Shown here in pieces: positions 20,116 to 31,175 of a stretch of DNA of 64,000 bases. This stretch comes from Odobenus rosmarus divergens (taxonomy: Eukaryota; Chordata; Mammalia; Carnivora; Odobenidae): positions 2,673,191 to 2,737,190 of the forward strand of contig NW_004450267.1 in the NCBI RefSeq assembly GCF_000321225.1. Reading direction: 5' to 3'. Position numbers and translations under genes: made by a program. Under the pieces are notes generated by a model. The model had not been told where the DNA came from, did not search any database, and worked only from the letters and a program-made list of their open reading frames with translations. Every line of letters begins with the position of its first letter. Positions within the stretch are counted from its first letter, which is position 1.

Positions 20116-21719
20116 TCCTGCAGAATCTGGCCTCTCCCTGGCTGGCCCCGGGTGGCAGAGGGAACAGGGGCTAGTGCATGAGTCAGGGATCCCCAGCTGT
20201 TCACAAAGAACGACAAACTGGTTTCTGAGCCCTTACGCCTTTTTTGTTTGTTCCGAGCGGGTGTAGTTTTCGTGTGTCTCTTTTCCCAGGATCCCTTCAT
20301 CGGTCATCTCTCCCAGTGTGTGTTCCGGTTCTCAGGACGACAGCCTCCAGGGCTGCACCAGGAACACGTCCCCTCCTCTGCCTTCTCCCTGCCTCGTCAT
20401 GCCAGCTTTCCCAGGCTGCGTGCAGGGCCCACAGCAGGGGAATGGCCAAGAGGGGCCTCGCTCAGGTAGGAAGCCGGTCAGACCCTCCATCCCTGCAGCG
20501 GGGGGCTCCCGGGGTCCTGGCTCTGCCCCCCACCCACCCACCGGGAGACAGGGCCTGCCCGGGCAGAGCTGGCCGCTGTGACAGGTCCTCTGGCGGCCTT
20601 GTTTCCCATTGCCCGGATTCCCAGGCCTGGCCCTGTCAGCCTGGGCCTGCCCGCAACCCTGGGAAGGGACGGGGAGGGGGTGGTTTCAGTCACTGCTGAA
20701 AGCCACAAAACCAGAAACCAGCACACATGAAAAGGAGGAGAGAAGATGAGGCACAGGCCGACTGCCGACGGCCCGTGGCGGGCGTGATTGGGCTTGTCCC
20801 TCCCTTGGGGAGATGGAGACAAAGAGGGCGTCAGCCCCCAGAATGAGCAGGGCTCCCAGGCCGGAGATGGTCTGCAAGAAGGATGCCTTTGGCTGTCTGG
20901 ATTCCCAGCAGTGTCCCCTGGCAGAGTGGGGCTGTTCACATCAGTATTCAGGAGGCCCCGGCGCAGAGGAACCTTGAACACTGTGAGCGCAGACGTAGCT
21001 CCATTGATTCCTGTCTAGACTAGAGTTTTGGAATCCAGGTTCCCAAGATGAAAGGGTACATTATGAAGACAGGGCATAAATCTACTGTGCCAACAAGACC
21101 CACATTCACCTCAGATTATTTACACCTTTCGGCCTCCCTCAGCTCATTGCCTGGCCCACGGCAGGCCACTCTCAAGGTTGGACAGATTCACTTACTACAT
21201 CATCCCCACAAGTAGCCCATCACGTACATTTCCATTTTTGCAGGGTCCCTCACCCCAGGCTGATTCACACTCTCCCAACTCCCTGCAAAAAATTTGCCCT
21301 CTCAACTTGGGACCTTAATGACACCAGGAATGCCAAGTAAGGGGTGGTGTTAGTCACAAGCATGCAGTGAAACCTGGCTGGGGTGAGGGGGTCACCATGT
21401 GTGCATTACTAATTCTGTCTCCACCATACACTTGGTCCCATACCCGGCACCTTTGTGTGGCGGTTACTCAAGGATGTGGGAAGCCACCCGAGAAAGGCTA
21501 CTGTTGCGGCCCTTCTCAGAACTTCCAGGTCCGGCTCCTTGGCAACCAGGCTTGCCATCTGCCCAGTCACCCAGGGAGAGCACAGAGGTCAGTGAACTTC
21601 TGCCAGTGCAGACAGTTCTGGCGCTGAAAACCAGCCTTGGGGTTTCAGTCAACCCTGGGGATCAGGTTCTGCCTCTCCCCTGGTCTTGGTCCCGCATTCC
21701 TGACCAAGCGGTCTGAGAC
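20116..21719. other. Unique GC-rich stretch
   Basis: No repeat recognised over 1.6 kb. Many overlapping frames on both strands (for example 20244-20699 plus, 20478-20981 minus) reflect high GC rather than coding. No conserved motif or convincing exon pair was found. Confidence 0.45.
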
Positions 21720-21900
21720 CATCTCCAACTCCTCTCACCTCTAGTGCTCAGCCCCTCACCTGTTCTCCAGCCTCAGGTGGTCTTCCACCTCCTCCCACAA
21801 ATCTCTAAACTTTCTTTCCAGTTAACCTTTGAAAGTGCTTTCAACCCTTTCTGATGAACTCTGGCCTCCACATCTTCAGAGATCTCTATGTCCAACCATC
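21720..21900 (+). mobile_element. L2 LINE fragment (weak)
   Basis: Pyrimidine-rich segment with CTCACCTGTTCTCCAGCCTC and TCCACATCTTCAGAG stretches resembling sense L2. Confidence 0.3.
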
Positions 21901-21904
21901 CGGT

Positions 21905-22260
21905 GCTAACAAAGATGTTTCCTAAACACCTGCTAAGTGCTGGGCACGGTGCTAGACTTTAGAAGGACACATAGCCTTGACTTGACACCCAGTCTGGTGT
22001 TGGGAGGGGAGGTTAAACTGAGTCAGCAGATAACACATCAGAGAGAGGAGGATGCACAGTGGGTGGCAGTCAGCCTTCCACCTGGCAGACGGATGCAGAT
22101 CAGCATAGTCGATCATACTGGCGCGAGGTGGGGGCGTTCGATTGGGCCTCGCAGGCACATCTGGACACTCACGCATGAGAGGAAGGACACTCCAGATGCA
22201 GGGAACAGCAGGACAAAGACCAGGAGGAAGGGCAAGGGCTGGTCAGGTGCAGGGAGCTGT
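21905..22260 (-). mobile_element. L2 LINE fragment
   Basis: Reversed L2: AACACCTGCTAAGTGCTGGG, ACACCCAGTCTGGTGTTGGG, and GGGAACAGCAGGACAAAGAC near the far end. Middle strongly diverged. Confidence 0.55.
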
Positions 22261-22740
22261 GTGAGCATGGAGGGCTGAGGGCACTGGGCAGAGTCCTGCA
22301 GGGGATGGCACCACTCCTGCTTCATGCAGAGCTCTCCCCTTGCCTCTAAGCTCCTGAGCCCCTCCAAGACAGGGCCTAGCCACCCCTCCTCTTACAGACA
22401 GGATCAGCCCCTGGAACTGTGATCTGAACAGCACGATGCTCAGAGATGATGAGAGAATCTCATGGGCTCTGCCTCATGGACCCTGTGGGAAGAGAAAGGA
22501 CGCGAACCAAGACTTGGTGGCTGGGCCCTTAGATGTTCATCCTCTCTGCCTTTGCCCAGGCCATTCCTACCATCGTTGATTCTTCACATCCATCCCTTTG
22601 AAATTCCCACGGTCAAGTTCCAGGGGCTACCCTGCCCTATGCCTTCTCAGGATACCCACCTGGAAGGCACTGCCTCCTCTTTGGAACTTGGGAACTTCTT
22701 CAGAACTGTGCCTGCCTCTCCGGCACCCCTGAACACCCCC
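22261..22740. other. Unique non-coding stretch
   Basis: No gene or confident repeat. Confidence 0.4.
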
Positions 22741-22791
22741 CACCACACACACACACGCACACACACGCACACACACGCACACGCACACACT
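22741..22791 (+). repeat. (CA)n tract with regular CG interruptions
   Basis: CA repeats interrupted by GC steps at about 10-bp spacing (CACACACACG units repeated). All alternate pyrimidine-purine, so Z-DNA is possible. Confidence 0.9.
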
Positions 22792-24084
22792 GTTGTCCAC
22801 ATCCGGCCATTCCTGTCCTTGCGAGTGAAAGGTGCTTGGGGCATCTCTCGTGCCTCTTCCCTTCTGATATCCTCCAAGACCCGAACACTGCAGTCATCAC
22901 GGATCACTTGCACAAGACTGGTGTGCTGCGGAGATAGTGGCTTTAACAAGAGGCCTGACCCCTACCTGAGCCCGGGGAGCTGCATGCCAGGGGGTGGGGG
23001 TGGGGCTGCGGAGCCCTGGGTGGGGCCCGGGACAGCCTCGGGCATTACCTGGAGCTGCACTCCCCTGACTGTGCCTACTTGGCCTCGGCATCTGCCCTGG
23101 AGAAACGGCTGTGACTTGATGGCTGAGGGCTGATAAGGGGGGCCTGCGAGGCTCCGGTCACCTGACTCCTTGCGCAATCCAACCTGCAATCTCCCCTCTG
23201 AGTCACTCAGGGAGGCACCCCTTTCTCCCCACGTGCAGGAAAAACAGCAGGAGCCAAATTGTATAGCAGCCAGGGAGCCAGGAGAGCTCAGTGGGGCTGA
23301 GGGAACGGGCAGGCGCTTTCTCTATAGGATTTGGGGGGCATTTGCTTTTTTCTCTTTGAGGCAGAATCTCCTCGCTCCCCATGGGGGGACACGAGTCATA
23401 TAAAACGGTCTCTTTCTGCTGATTTACAAGCACCTCAGCTCCTTCTTTCCTTCTTGAAATCAGGGCAGGCTACCAGGGCTTTACGAGGCATTTATTGCCA
23501 CTCTGCCCAGTGGTGTTTTCGGGTTGACAGAAGAAGGACGGCCCCGACCTGCTGTGCGGCTCCCAGCGCATCCAAGGTGCCCAGTGCTCCGAACGGGCCA
23601 GCAGCAGCCACGCAGGGCCACCGTGTCTTCCTTTACTCTGCCAACCCATTCCCACCGCCCGCCCTCGCGGGGGGTCGGCTCAAGCTGCTCCCTCCACCCG
23701 GAATCCGGAATCCGCTTCCACCCCATTTGCTTAAGCATTTCTACTTACCTTTTAAGTCCCAGCCCTGGGTTGGCAGTTCCCAGGAAAACTGTAACTGCTT
23801 CCCCCAGCCAGAATCCCTGCCGCACCCCCCTACCCCGTGCCTTGCTCTCATCATAGACCTCTGTGCACCCTCTCCCACCCCCACCCCCCAGCGGTGGTGG
23901 CTGTAGCCAGGGCTCTCTCCCACACAGAGGACATGTCAGTGTTGTGCACACAGACACAAGTACTTGGCCCTAGGATCTGGTCTAGATGGAACCTGAAGAA
24001 GCTTGGGTGACCTTGGGCCCAGGGTCTTCCTCCTCAGCCTCTCTGCAGAATGAAGAGCTTGCCCAGAGTGGGGCTCCCAGTCCC
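22792..24084. other. Unique GC-rich stretch with G-rich cluster
   Basis: No gene recognised. A G-quadruplex-capable cluster lies at 22989-23031 on the plus strand. Sense L2-like sequence may occupy about 23710-23900, too diverged to call firmly. Confidence 0.4.
22989..23031 (+). repeat. G-quadruplex-capable G tracts
   Basis: Runs of 3-5 G separated by single T or short loops, starting AGGGGGTGGGGGTGGGG and continuing with GGGTGGGG. Confidence 0.6.
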
Positions 24085-24245
24085 CAACTCCTGGGGCACC
24101 TGTCCAAAACACAGACTGCCGGGTTCCTTCCCCAGACTGATGAAATTAGACTCGCAGAGGGTGCAGCCGAGAATCTATATTTTTAGAAAGCTTCCCAGGC
24201 AGCTCGTCTCGTGCCTATCTCAGGACTAGGGTTGGAACCACTGCC
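24085..24245. mobile_element. hAT MITE fragment (MER5/MER58-like)
   Basis: CTGTCCAAAACACAGACTGC, a CCCAGACTGATGAAATTAGA segment, TATTTTTAGAAAGCTTCCCAGG and an end AGGGTTGGAACCACTG resemble a hAT-Charlie MITE. Confidence 0.6.
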
Positions 24246-24478
24246 CCAGAGGATTCCTAACATGCGACAATCCTGTGTTTTCTTGAATGATTAATTTTTC
24301 CTCTTAATTTCGTGTTCCCTGGATTAAACTACAGCAAAACTGCCACCAGGAGAACACGTCTGGTGCTTGAATGGGAAAACTCTGGGTCGTGATCCTGCTT
24401 ACGTGTCTCTCAAAGGGCTGCTAATTTTTGTAGAAATTCCAGGTATTTGAAAAAACGTAACTACCACCAACCCCTCTG

Positions 24479-25005
24479 TCTGAGTCGGCTCAGGCTGCCA
24501 TAGCAAAATCCCACAGACTGGCTGGCTTACACACCACACATTTCTCACAGTTCTGGAGACTGGGAAGTCTGAGATCCAGGTACCTGAAGATTCAGTTCCT
24601 GAGGAGGACTCTCCTCCTGGCTTTCAGATGGCCATCTTCTGGCCGTGTTCTCACGTGGTGGAGAGAGAGCACCCTGGTGTCTCTTCCTCTTATAAGGCAC
24701 CTGATAACCTCATTTAAACTTGATCTCTTCTTGGGGCACCTGGGTGGCTTAATCTGTTAGGCGTCTGCCTTCGGCTCAGGTCAGGGTCCCAGGGTCCTGG
24801 GATCGAGCTGCCCTCCCATCAGGCTCCCTGCTCAGCTCTCTCTCACACTCTGCTCTCTCTCAAATAAATAAGTAAATAAAATCTTTTAAAAAATTAACAT
24901 TATCGCCTCACAGGCCTTATCTCCACACACAGTCACATTGGGGGTTAGGGCTTTAACAGATGAACTAGGGTGGGGGGAGGGCACAAACATCGTGTCCACG
25001 ATACC
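24479..25005 (-). mobile_element. MLT1-type MaLR LTR, split by a CAN-SINE
   Basis: Reversed LTR: GGCTCAGGCTGCCATAGCAA, CACAGTTCTGGAGACTGGGA, GTGTTCTCACGTGGTGGAGA and CTTATAAGGCACCTGATAAC in the left part; GGCCTTATCTCCACACACAG and AGTCACATTGGGGGTTAGGG in the right part. The SINE occupies 24733-24893. Confidence 0.8.
24733..24893 (+). mobile_element. CAN-SINE inside an MLT1 LTR
   Basis: Sense copy starting GGGGCACCTGGGTGGCTTAA, with GGATCGAGCTGCCCTCCCAT after the tRNA-like part, a shortened TC-rich region and AAATAAATAAGTAAATAAAA tail. No clear target-site duplication. Confidence 0.93.
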
Positions 25006-25914
25006 ATCTCTGGCTGATGCTTTAGAGAAAGCTGAGCTGACCTACAAGGCAAATTAGTGCTAGATAAATTCTAGTACCTATCTTGCCCAAAGTGTTCTCG
25101 AGAAATAGCTGTGGCTCCCTCCATTACCCTCATGGGTAATTCAGCACTTAGAATTTAGAAAGGCCATGGTGGCTTCCTCCCTTGTGGTGGTATGCGTTCC
25201 ACTTGACATCAGCGTGCCCCTCCCCGCCCAGGATGCTTCTGGACAAGTGTCAGGGTGTTTCTGGCTGTCTGAACACCCCTTGGCCCACCCACTTCTCAAG
25301 CAGGATTTCCAACTTCTCTGCCCATTCTGTGAACACCTTCATTTCCTCTTAATGGCAATGTGTTTTCTACCTCAGGCAGCTAATGTGGGTTTCTGCTGCG
25401 TGCAATTCAGAATTTCGACGGATACGTATATCACATAAGGAGCGATTAAGGAGTTGTGAGTATTTGGTCTGAAGCAGGGAAGCCTCAGGAGTTGCTGTTT
25501 ATCTATAGATATCTTGAAGGACTGTCATGTGGAAGAGAAACAGACTGCTTCTGTGTGGCTCCAGAAGGCAAAATAAGACCAATGAAGAAAGCTTAGGGGA
25601 GAAATACTTCAGCTCAACACAAAGCAGAACCTTCTAAGCTAGTCCTCAGGAAGTTGATGCCTAGGGACAAAGTGGGCTTGCTCCCCGTCACAGTTGGGGT
25701 TTGTGGAGGCTGGACCCTTTTGTCAAGGACGCTGTATAGAAGGGATCTATTTACTAGATAAGGTGCCCCTGCTTCTAAGATAGCCTCCATTTTTAATTGC
25801 ATTTCAGTACAATTCAGGTGCCATTTTAGTAATCAATCAGCCATAGGAGGAAAGCAAAGGGAAGGGAAAGAGAAGAACAGAACCATCCAGCCTCATGCTT
25901 ATTAATTTTTTATG
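25006..25914. other. Unique non-coding stretch
   Basis: No gene or confident repeat. A 90-codon plus-strand frame at 25166-25438 has no recognised domain. Confidence 0.45.
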
Positions 25915-26075
25915 ATCTTCATTTTCATGATGATAGGAAAAGAAAGCAAACCATGTGCAATAACAAAAATTTGGTTACTATAGAAAAGTAGAAAATATAT
26001 ATCACCTATCACCCACCACATATTTTGGGTATCTATTTCTAGTCTTCTTTTATCAATATATACATAAAATATTTT
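25915..26075 (-). mobile_element. Old L1 3' UTR fragment
   Basis: TTACTATAGAAAAGTAGAAAA followed by TATCACCTATCACCCACC and TTCTAGTCTTCTTTTATC resembles old L1M/HAL1-type 3' UTR sequence. Confidence 0.45.
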
Positions 26076-26077
26076 GG

Positions 26078-28668
26078 TAACAGTTTTATTGAAATATAAT
26101 TCACATGCCATACAATTCACCCATTTCCAATGTACAGTTGAATGGTTTCTAGCATATTCTCAGAGTTGTGCAACCACCACCACAATCCAGTTTAGAATAT
26201 TTTCCTAACCCCCACAAAACCCTCTACCCTTTAGCAGTGACCCCATTATTTCCCCCACTCCCTGACACCCCTTCACCTCAGGGAAACCACTCATCTATTT
26301 TCTATCTCTATAGATTTGCCTATTCTGGAATTTTCTGTAAATAGAGTATTGTATAAATATGGTATGTGGCCTTTTGTGATCAGCTTTTTTCACTTAGCTT
26401 GATATTTTCATGGTTCATCCGTGTTGTAACATGTGTCATTACTTCAATCATCTCTATTGCTGAAAAGTATTCTAATGTATGCGAATGCCACATTTTTTAT
26501 CCATTCTTCAGTTGATTGATATTTGGGTTGTTTCCACTTTTTGCCTATGACGTATAAAGTTGCGTGGATATTTGCATACACATTTTTGAATGGGCATATG
26601 TTTTCATTTCTCTTGGGTACATACCTAGAAATAGAATGTTTTGGGTCCTATGGTAGCTATGTTTAAACCTTTTGAGGAATTTCCAGATTGTTTTCCAACA
26701 TAGTTTGTACCATTTACATTTCTACCAGCTGTGGATGAGAATTCCAATTTCTCCACATCCTCACCAACACTTGCTATTATCAGTCTTTTTTATTATAGCC
26801 ATCCTAGTGGCTATAAAGACGCATCTCATGGGGCGCCTGGCTGGCTCAATTGGTAGAACATGTGACTCGATCTTGGGGTTGTAGGTTTGTGCCCCATGTT
26901 GGGTGTAGAGGTTACTTATAAATCTTAAAAAAAAAAAAAAGCGTCTCGTGGTTTGTATTTGCATTTCCTGATGACTAATTATTCATCTTTTCATGTGCTT
27001 ATTGGCCATTGTATATAGTCTTTGGGGAAATATGCAGATCTTTTACCCATTTCTCAATTATGTCATTTGCCTTTTTTATTATTGAGCTTTAAGAGTTCTT
27101 TATATATTCTAGATAAAAATCCCGTATCAGATATACGAATCATAAAAATTTTCTCCCATTCTTTTGGTTGTCTTTTTACCTTTTCAATGGTGTCCTTTGA
27201 AGTAAAAAATATTTTTAATGTTGATGAAGTCCAACCTAATCTATTTTTTTCTTTTCTTGTGAGTGCTTTTGGTGTCATGTCTAAGAAACCATTGCCTAAT
27301 CCAAGCTCATGAAGATTTACCCCTATGTTTTCTTCTCAGAGTTTTATAGTTTTCACTTTACATTCAAGTCTCTGATCCATTTGGAGTTAATTTTTGTGTA
27401 TGGTATGAGAAATAGGTTCAATTTCTCCATTTACATATGGATATCCAGTTGTTCCAGCACCATTTGTTGAAAATATTATTCTCTTCTCATTGAATTGTTT
27501 TGGTACCTGTGTCAAAAATCAATTGATCATAAATGTGAAGGTTTACTTCTGGACTCTCAATTCTATTCCTTTGATCTTTATACCAGTACCACACTGTCTT
27601 GATGGCTGTAGTTTTGTGGTAATCTTTGAAATCAGGAAATGTGAGTCCTCTAATATCTTTCTTTTTCAAGATTGTCTTGACTGCTCTAAGTCCCTCAAAT
27701 TTCTATATGAATTTTAGGATCAGCTTATCAATTTCTGCAAAGAATCCAGCTTGGATTTTGAGGGAGTGCATTGAATCTGTAGGGGGAGTATTGTCATCTC
27801 AACAGTAGTAAGTCTTTTGATCCATGAACATAGGATATCTTTCCATTTATTTACTCTTAACTTCTTTCAACAATTTTTTTTATCATTTTCAAAGTATAAG
27901 TTTTGCATTTCTTTTATTAAATCTATTCCTACATATATTATTATTATTATTGATGATATTGTAATTAAATCATTTTTTAAATTTCATTTTACTGAACTCA
28001 CTTATTAGTTCTAATAGCTTTTTAGGGATTTCTTAAAATTTTTCATGTGCAAAATCATGTCATCTGCAAATATCTCCAATCTCAGTGCCTTTTATTGTTT
28101 TCTTGCCTAATTGCCCTGGCTAGAACCTCTAATATAATGCTGAATAGAAGTGGCAAGAGTGGATATCCTTGTCTTCTCCCTGATCTTAGAGGAAAACAAT
28201 AGTTCTTTTACCATTAAGTATAATGGTAAATTTTTTGTTTTTGTTTGTTTGTATGTTTGTTTTGTTTTATAGATAGCTTTTAGGAAGTTTAGGAAGCCTC
28301 CTTCTATTTCTGGTTTGTTAGGTATTTGATCATGAATGGTGGATGGGGTGTTGGATTTTGTTGGATGTTTTTTCTGCATATACTAATATGATTATGTATT
28401 TTTTAACGTCTATTTATGTGGTACATTACATTAATTGTTTTTTGGACTCTAAATCAACCTTGCAGTTCTCAGATAAGGTAAGTCCCACTTAGTCATGGCA
28501 TATGATACTTTTTATATTTGCTGGATTTGATCTGCTAGGATTATATTGAGGATTTCTATGTCATAAGAGTTACTGGTCTGTAGTTTTCTTTTCTGGTAAT
28601 TTCTTCATCTGGGTTTGTATCAGAGTAATTCTGACCTCACAAGATTTGTTGGGAAGTTTTCCCTCCTT
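26078..28668 (-). mobile_element. L1M LINE-1, about 2.6 kb, split by a SINE
   Basis: Antisense L1 running from its 3' UTR (CAGTTTTATTGAAATATAAT at 26081) back into the ORF2 reverse-transcriptase domain. Minus-strand translations are recognisably ORF2: at 27487-27669 GLTFPDFKDYHKTTAIKTVW with WYWYKDQRNRIESPEVN, and at 28107-28379 [16 protein letters not shown], which matches the region after the RT active site. Frames are broken by stops and indels, so it is inert. A CAN-SINE lies at 26831-26940. The element stops against an MLT1 LTR at 28669. The 5' half of the L1 is missing. Confidence 0.92.
26831..26940 (+). mobile_element. Short CAN-SINE variant in L1
   Basis: Head GGGCGCCTGGCTGGCTCAAT, tRNA-like part with GTAGAACATGTGACTCGATC and TAGGTTTGTGCCCCATGTTG, then TGGGTGTAGAGGTTACTTAT, AATCTT and an A14 tail. 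It lacks the long TC stretch of the other copies. Flanks GCATCTCATG (26821-26830) and GCGTCTCGTG (26941-26950) are an imperfect 10-bp duplication. Confidence 0.93.
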
Positions 28669-29045
28669 GTGTTTTCTAGGGTTGCCATAACAAATTACCA
28701 CAAACTAATCACTTAAAACAACAGAGTTATTCCCTCACAGTTCCGGAGGCCAGAAGTCTGAAATCAAAATGTCAACAGGGTTGGTTCCTTCTGGATGCTC
28801 TGAGAGAAAATCTGTCCCATGCCTTTCTCATAGCTTCTGATGATTCTTGGTGTTCCCTGGCTTATAGATGTATCATTCCAACCTCAGCCTCCATCTTTAA
28901 ATGGCCTTCCCCTCCATGCATCTCTGTGTCTTCTTTTTTTTTTTTTTTTCCATCTTTTAGGGACTACTCTAAATCCAGGATGATCTCATCTCAAGATCTT
29001 TAACTTAATTGTTGCAAAGACCCTATTTCCAAATAAAGTCACAGC
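28669..29045 (-). mobile_element. MLT1-type MaLR LTR
   Basis: Reversed MLT1 order: TAGGGTTGCCATAACAAATT, CTCACAGTTCCGGAGGCCAG, CATTCCAACCTCAGCCTCCA, ATCTCTGTGTCTTCTTTTTT, AAGACCCTATTTCCAAATAA. A T run of about 20 has expanded at 28932-28951. The first part of the LTR is missing. Confidence 0.88.
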
Positions 29046-29129
29046 TATCATACATTGTGGGGTCCACTGTTCGCCTGTCCCATGACTACCAATCCTTGCA
29101 AGGTCATGTACTCACTCATCTGCTCTCTC

Positions 29130-29410
29130 CTTCAACGGTTACCCCAAAGTTCCCAGGAGGAAATGGGGATATAGTGATAAATTGGATAGAGTCCCTGCCC
29201 TAAAGAATAGCACTGTCTAGCGGGGCATTGTGGGGCACACATAACCGAAATATAAAGAAGGGGATGGGACGAGCCATATGATTTGGAGGCTGAAGGACTA
29301 ACGGGAACAACCCAGAAAAGGGATGAGCATTCAAAGCAGAGGGTGACGTAGTCAGCAAAGGCGGGTGCTAAAAAGCAAGGGCCAGTCAGGGATTGCTGCA
29401 TTTGAGTTTG
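29130..29410 (-). mobile_element. L2 LINE fragment
   Basis: Reversed L2: GAGTCCCTGCCCTAAAGAAT, TAGCACTGTCTAGCGGGGCA, GATGAGCATTCAAAGCAGAG. Confidence 0.6.
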
Positions 29411-30664
29411 ACAGGAATATGGGGTATGGATGGGAAGAGTGGGCAACAAAGCCCCAGAAGCAGTCACCCAGAGAACTCAGTTCCACCCAGTGTAGTTCAC
29501 CTTAGGGTGTATGAGGGAGGCCTGGGGTGTCTGGCTGTATGCAGGACCCTATATTCATGCCTTCAATAGCCTCCAAAACTAGCCTGAAGGTCTATGACTC
29601 CAGACAGGGATCATCTTGAGCTGATCCTGCAGCTAGACTACGTGAGCTGACCATGGATTTCATCTACTTTCCTGGGGGAGGCTTCTGTGGATGACACCCT
29701 AGAGCCAGTCTAGCTCTCTAATCCAGACTCACGCTAAAGCCAATTCTGAAAAATCTTACTTCCTCACCTGCCAAGAGAGTCCCAATTCCTGGGTTTCATT
29801 TCTTTCATACAAATTTGCCTGTGATAGAATCCTGTCACAACAAAGAGAACTGGGCTGCTCCTTGGAGCTCGGTGAATGCAGACCGGGTGCATCGTTTCAC
29901 TTTTAGAAGTCACAGTGGCTGCAGTTGTGATGGGGACATACAGTTGCTCCAGAACGCCGTGGCCAGAGTCCTGGGGCGGGGTGGAGCATGCAGGGCATGG
30001 AGAGTGGAGTGTGGAAAAAAAGGATCACCCCAGCGTGTGAAAAGACTGTGATTCCAAGTGAAAGCGGTGTCACTTCACCCGACGGCACCTCATCCACAGC
30101 CTCTCCCCTCTGCAGAGCAAAGGCGGGGCGGCGGGGGGCAAAGAGGAAAACAGATTAATATCATAAAAGCTTCTGGGTCTTCAGCCAAGGAACAGTAAGT
30201 CCCAAACAAATTGACACGAGGTTGTTTGAAGGGAAGCATGTCGCAGAAGCGTAACAATAAATAGCCGCGTTGAGCCAGCCACGCCACTTCTGCCACGGAA
30301 GAACGGGCTCAGGAGCCGATCTCCTGGGAGGAACCCCCTTTGGTGGAACATTCAGACACACAGGAAGAACGCACGCTGGTGGGGCCTTCCTCCTGCAGCA
30401 CCATCTGGGTGAAGAGGTCAGCATGTGCAGATCGGAAGCATGAGGTTATGACACGGAATATGAAGGGACTTGCCTCTCCTAAGCCAGTTTTCCCAGATTC
30501 ACAATGAACAGAATAATCTCCTCCGCCCACCTGCTCCACCCCTTCCTGTAGTGTCCCTTATCTCAATTAACTCAGTCTGGGGCCCCCAGCCGGCCAGAGA
30601 GCCCTACTGGAACAGGCCAAGAGAGCGCTCCTCCCACCCGGCCCCGGGAGACCTGAGGGCTAGA
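29411..30664. other. Unique non-coding stretch
   Basis: No gene recognised. Includes a G-rich cluster at 30121-30140 (GGCGGGGCGGCGGGGGGC) and scattered CpG. No exon could be supported. Confidence 0.45.
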
Positions 30665-30815
30665 ACGGACTAGAGCCAGGAGACTCGACTTCTAGCTCCA
30701 GCTCCACCACTAACATACTTGGTGGCTGCAAGACCATCTTTTAGCATCTCTGAGCCTGAATTTTCTCTCTGTAAAACAATGCAGGGTTAAATGATATTTG
30801 TGCATGCAAAGCTCC
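30665..30815 (+). mobile_element. MIR SINE
   Basis: Sense MIR: AGCCAGGAGACTCGACTTCT, CAGCTCCACCACTAACATAC, CATCTCTGAGCCTGAATTTT, CTCTGTAAAACAATGCAGGG. Confidence 0.75.
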
Positions 30816-30827
30816 TCAGAACTCTAG

Positions 30828-31053
30828 TTCATGGGTCCACTGGCTATAGCCTACTGGTCCATGTTGTTCACAACCTGTTTTTGTAAATAACGTTTTATTG
30901 GCATACAGCCAACCCCGTCATTTACATATTGTTTATGGCTGCTTTTTCACTACAAGGTAGAATGGGATAGTTGAGACAGATACCAACCGTGCGACCCAGA
31001 AACCTAAAATACTCACTATTCAGCCCTTTATAGAGAAAGTTCGCCAACCACTG
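30828..31053 (-). mobile_element. hAT-Charlie MITE (MER20-like)
   Basis: TTTTTGTAAATAACGTTTTA, GGCATACAGCCAACCCCGTC, ATTGTTTATGGCTGCTTTTT and GAGAAAGTTCGCCAACCACTG give the full order of a short eutherian hAT MITE. I believe it is MER20 or a close relative. A second copy in the same orientation is at 41421-41640. Confidence 0.75.
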
Positions 31054-31064
31054 CTTTGGGCCAA

Positions 31065-31175
31065 TACTGTCATTTTTGACGGCAAGGGAACTGGAGGCCT
31101 GGAGAGGGCAAGGGATCTGCCAAAACTCACGGAAGTCAGGGCAGAAGCCGGGACAGCCATGCTGTCCTGATTCAT
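31065..31175 (-). mobile_element. MIR SINE fragment
   Basis: Reversed MIR core: GGCAAGGGAACTGGAGGCCT, GGAGAGGGCAAGGGATCTGC, CAAAACTCACGGAAGTCAGG. Confidence 0.6.
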
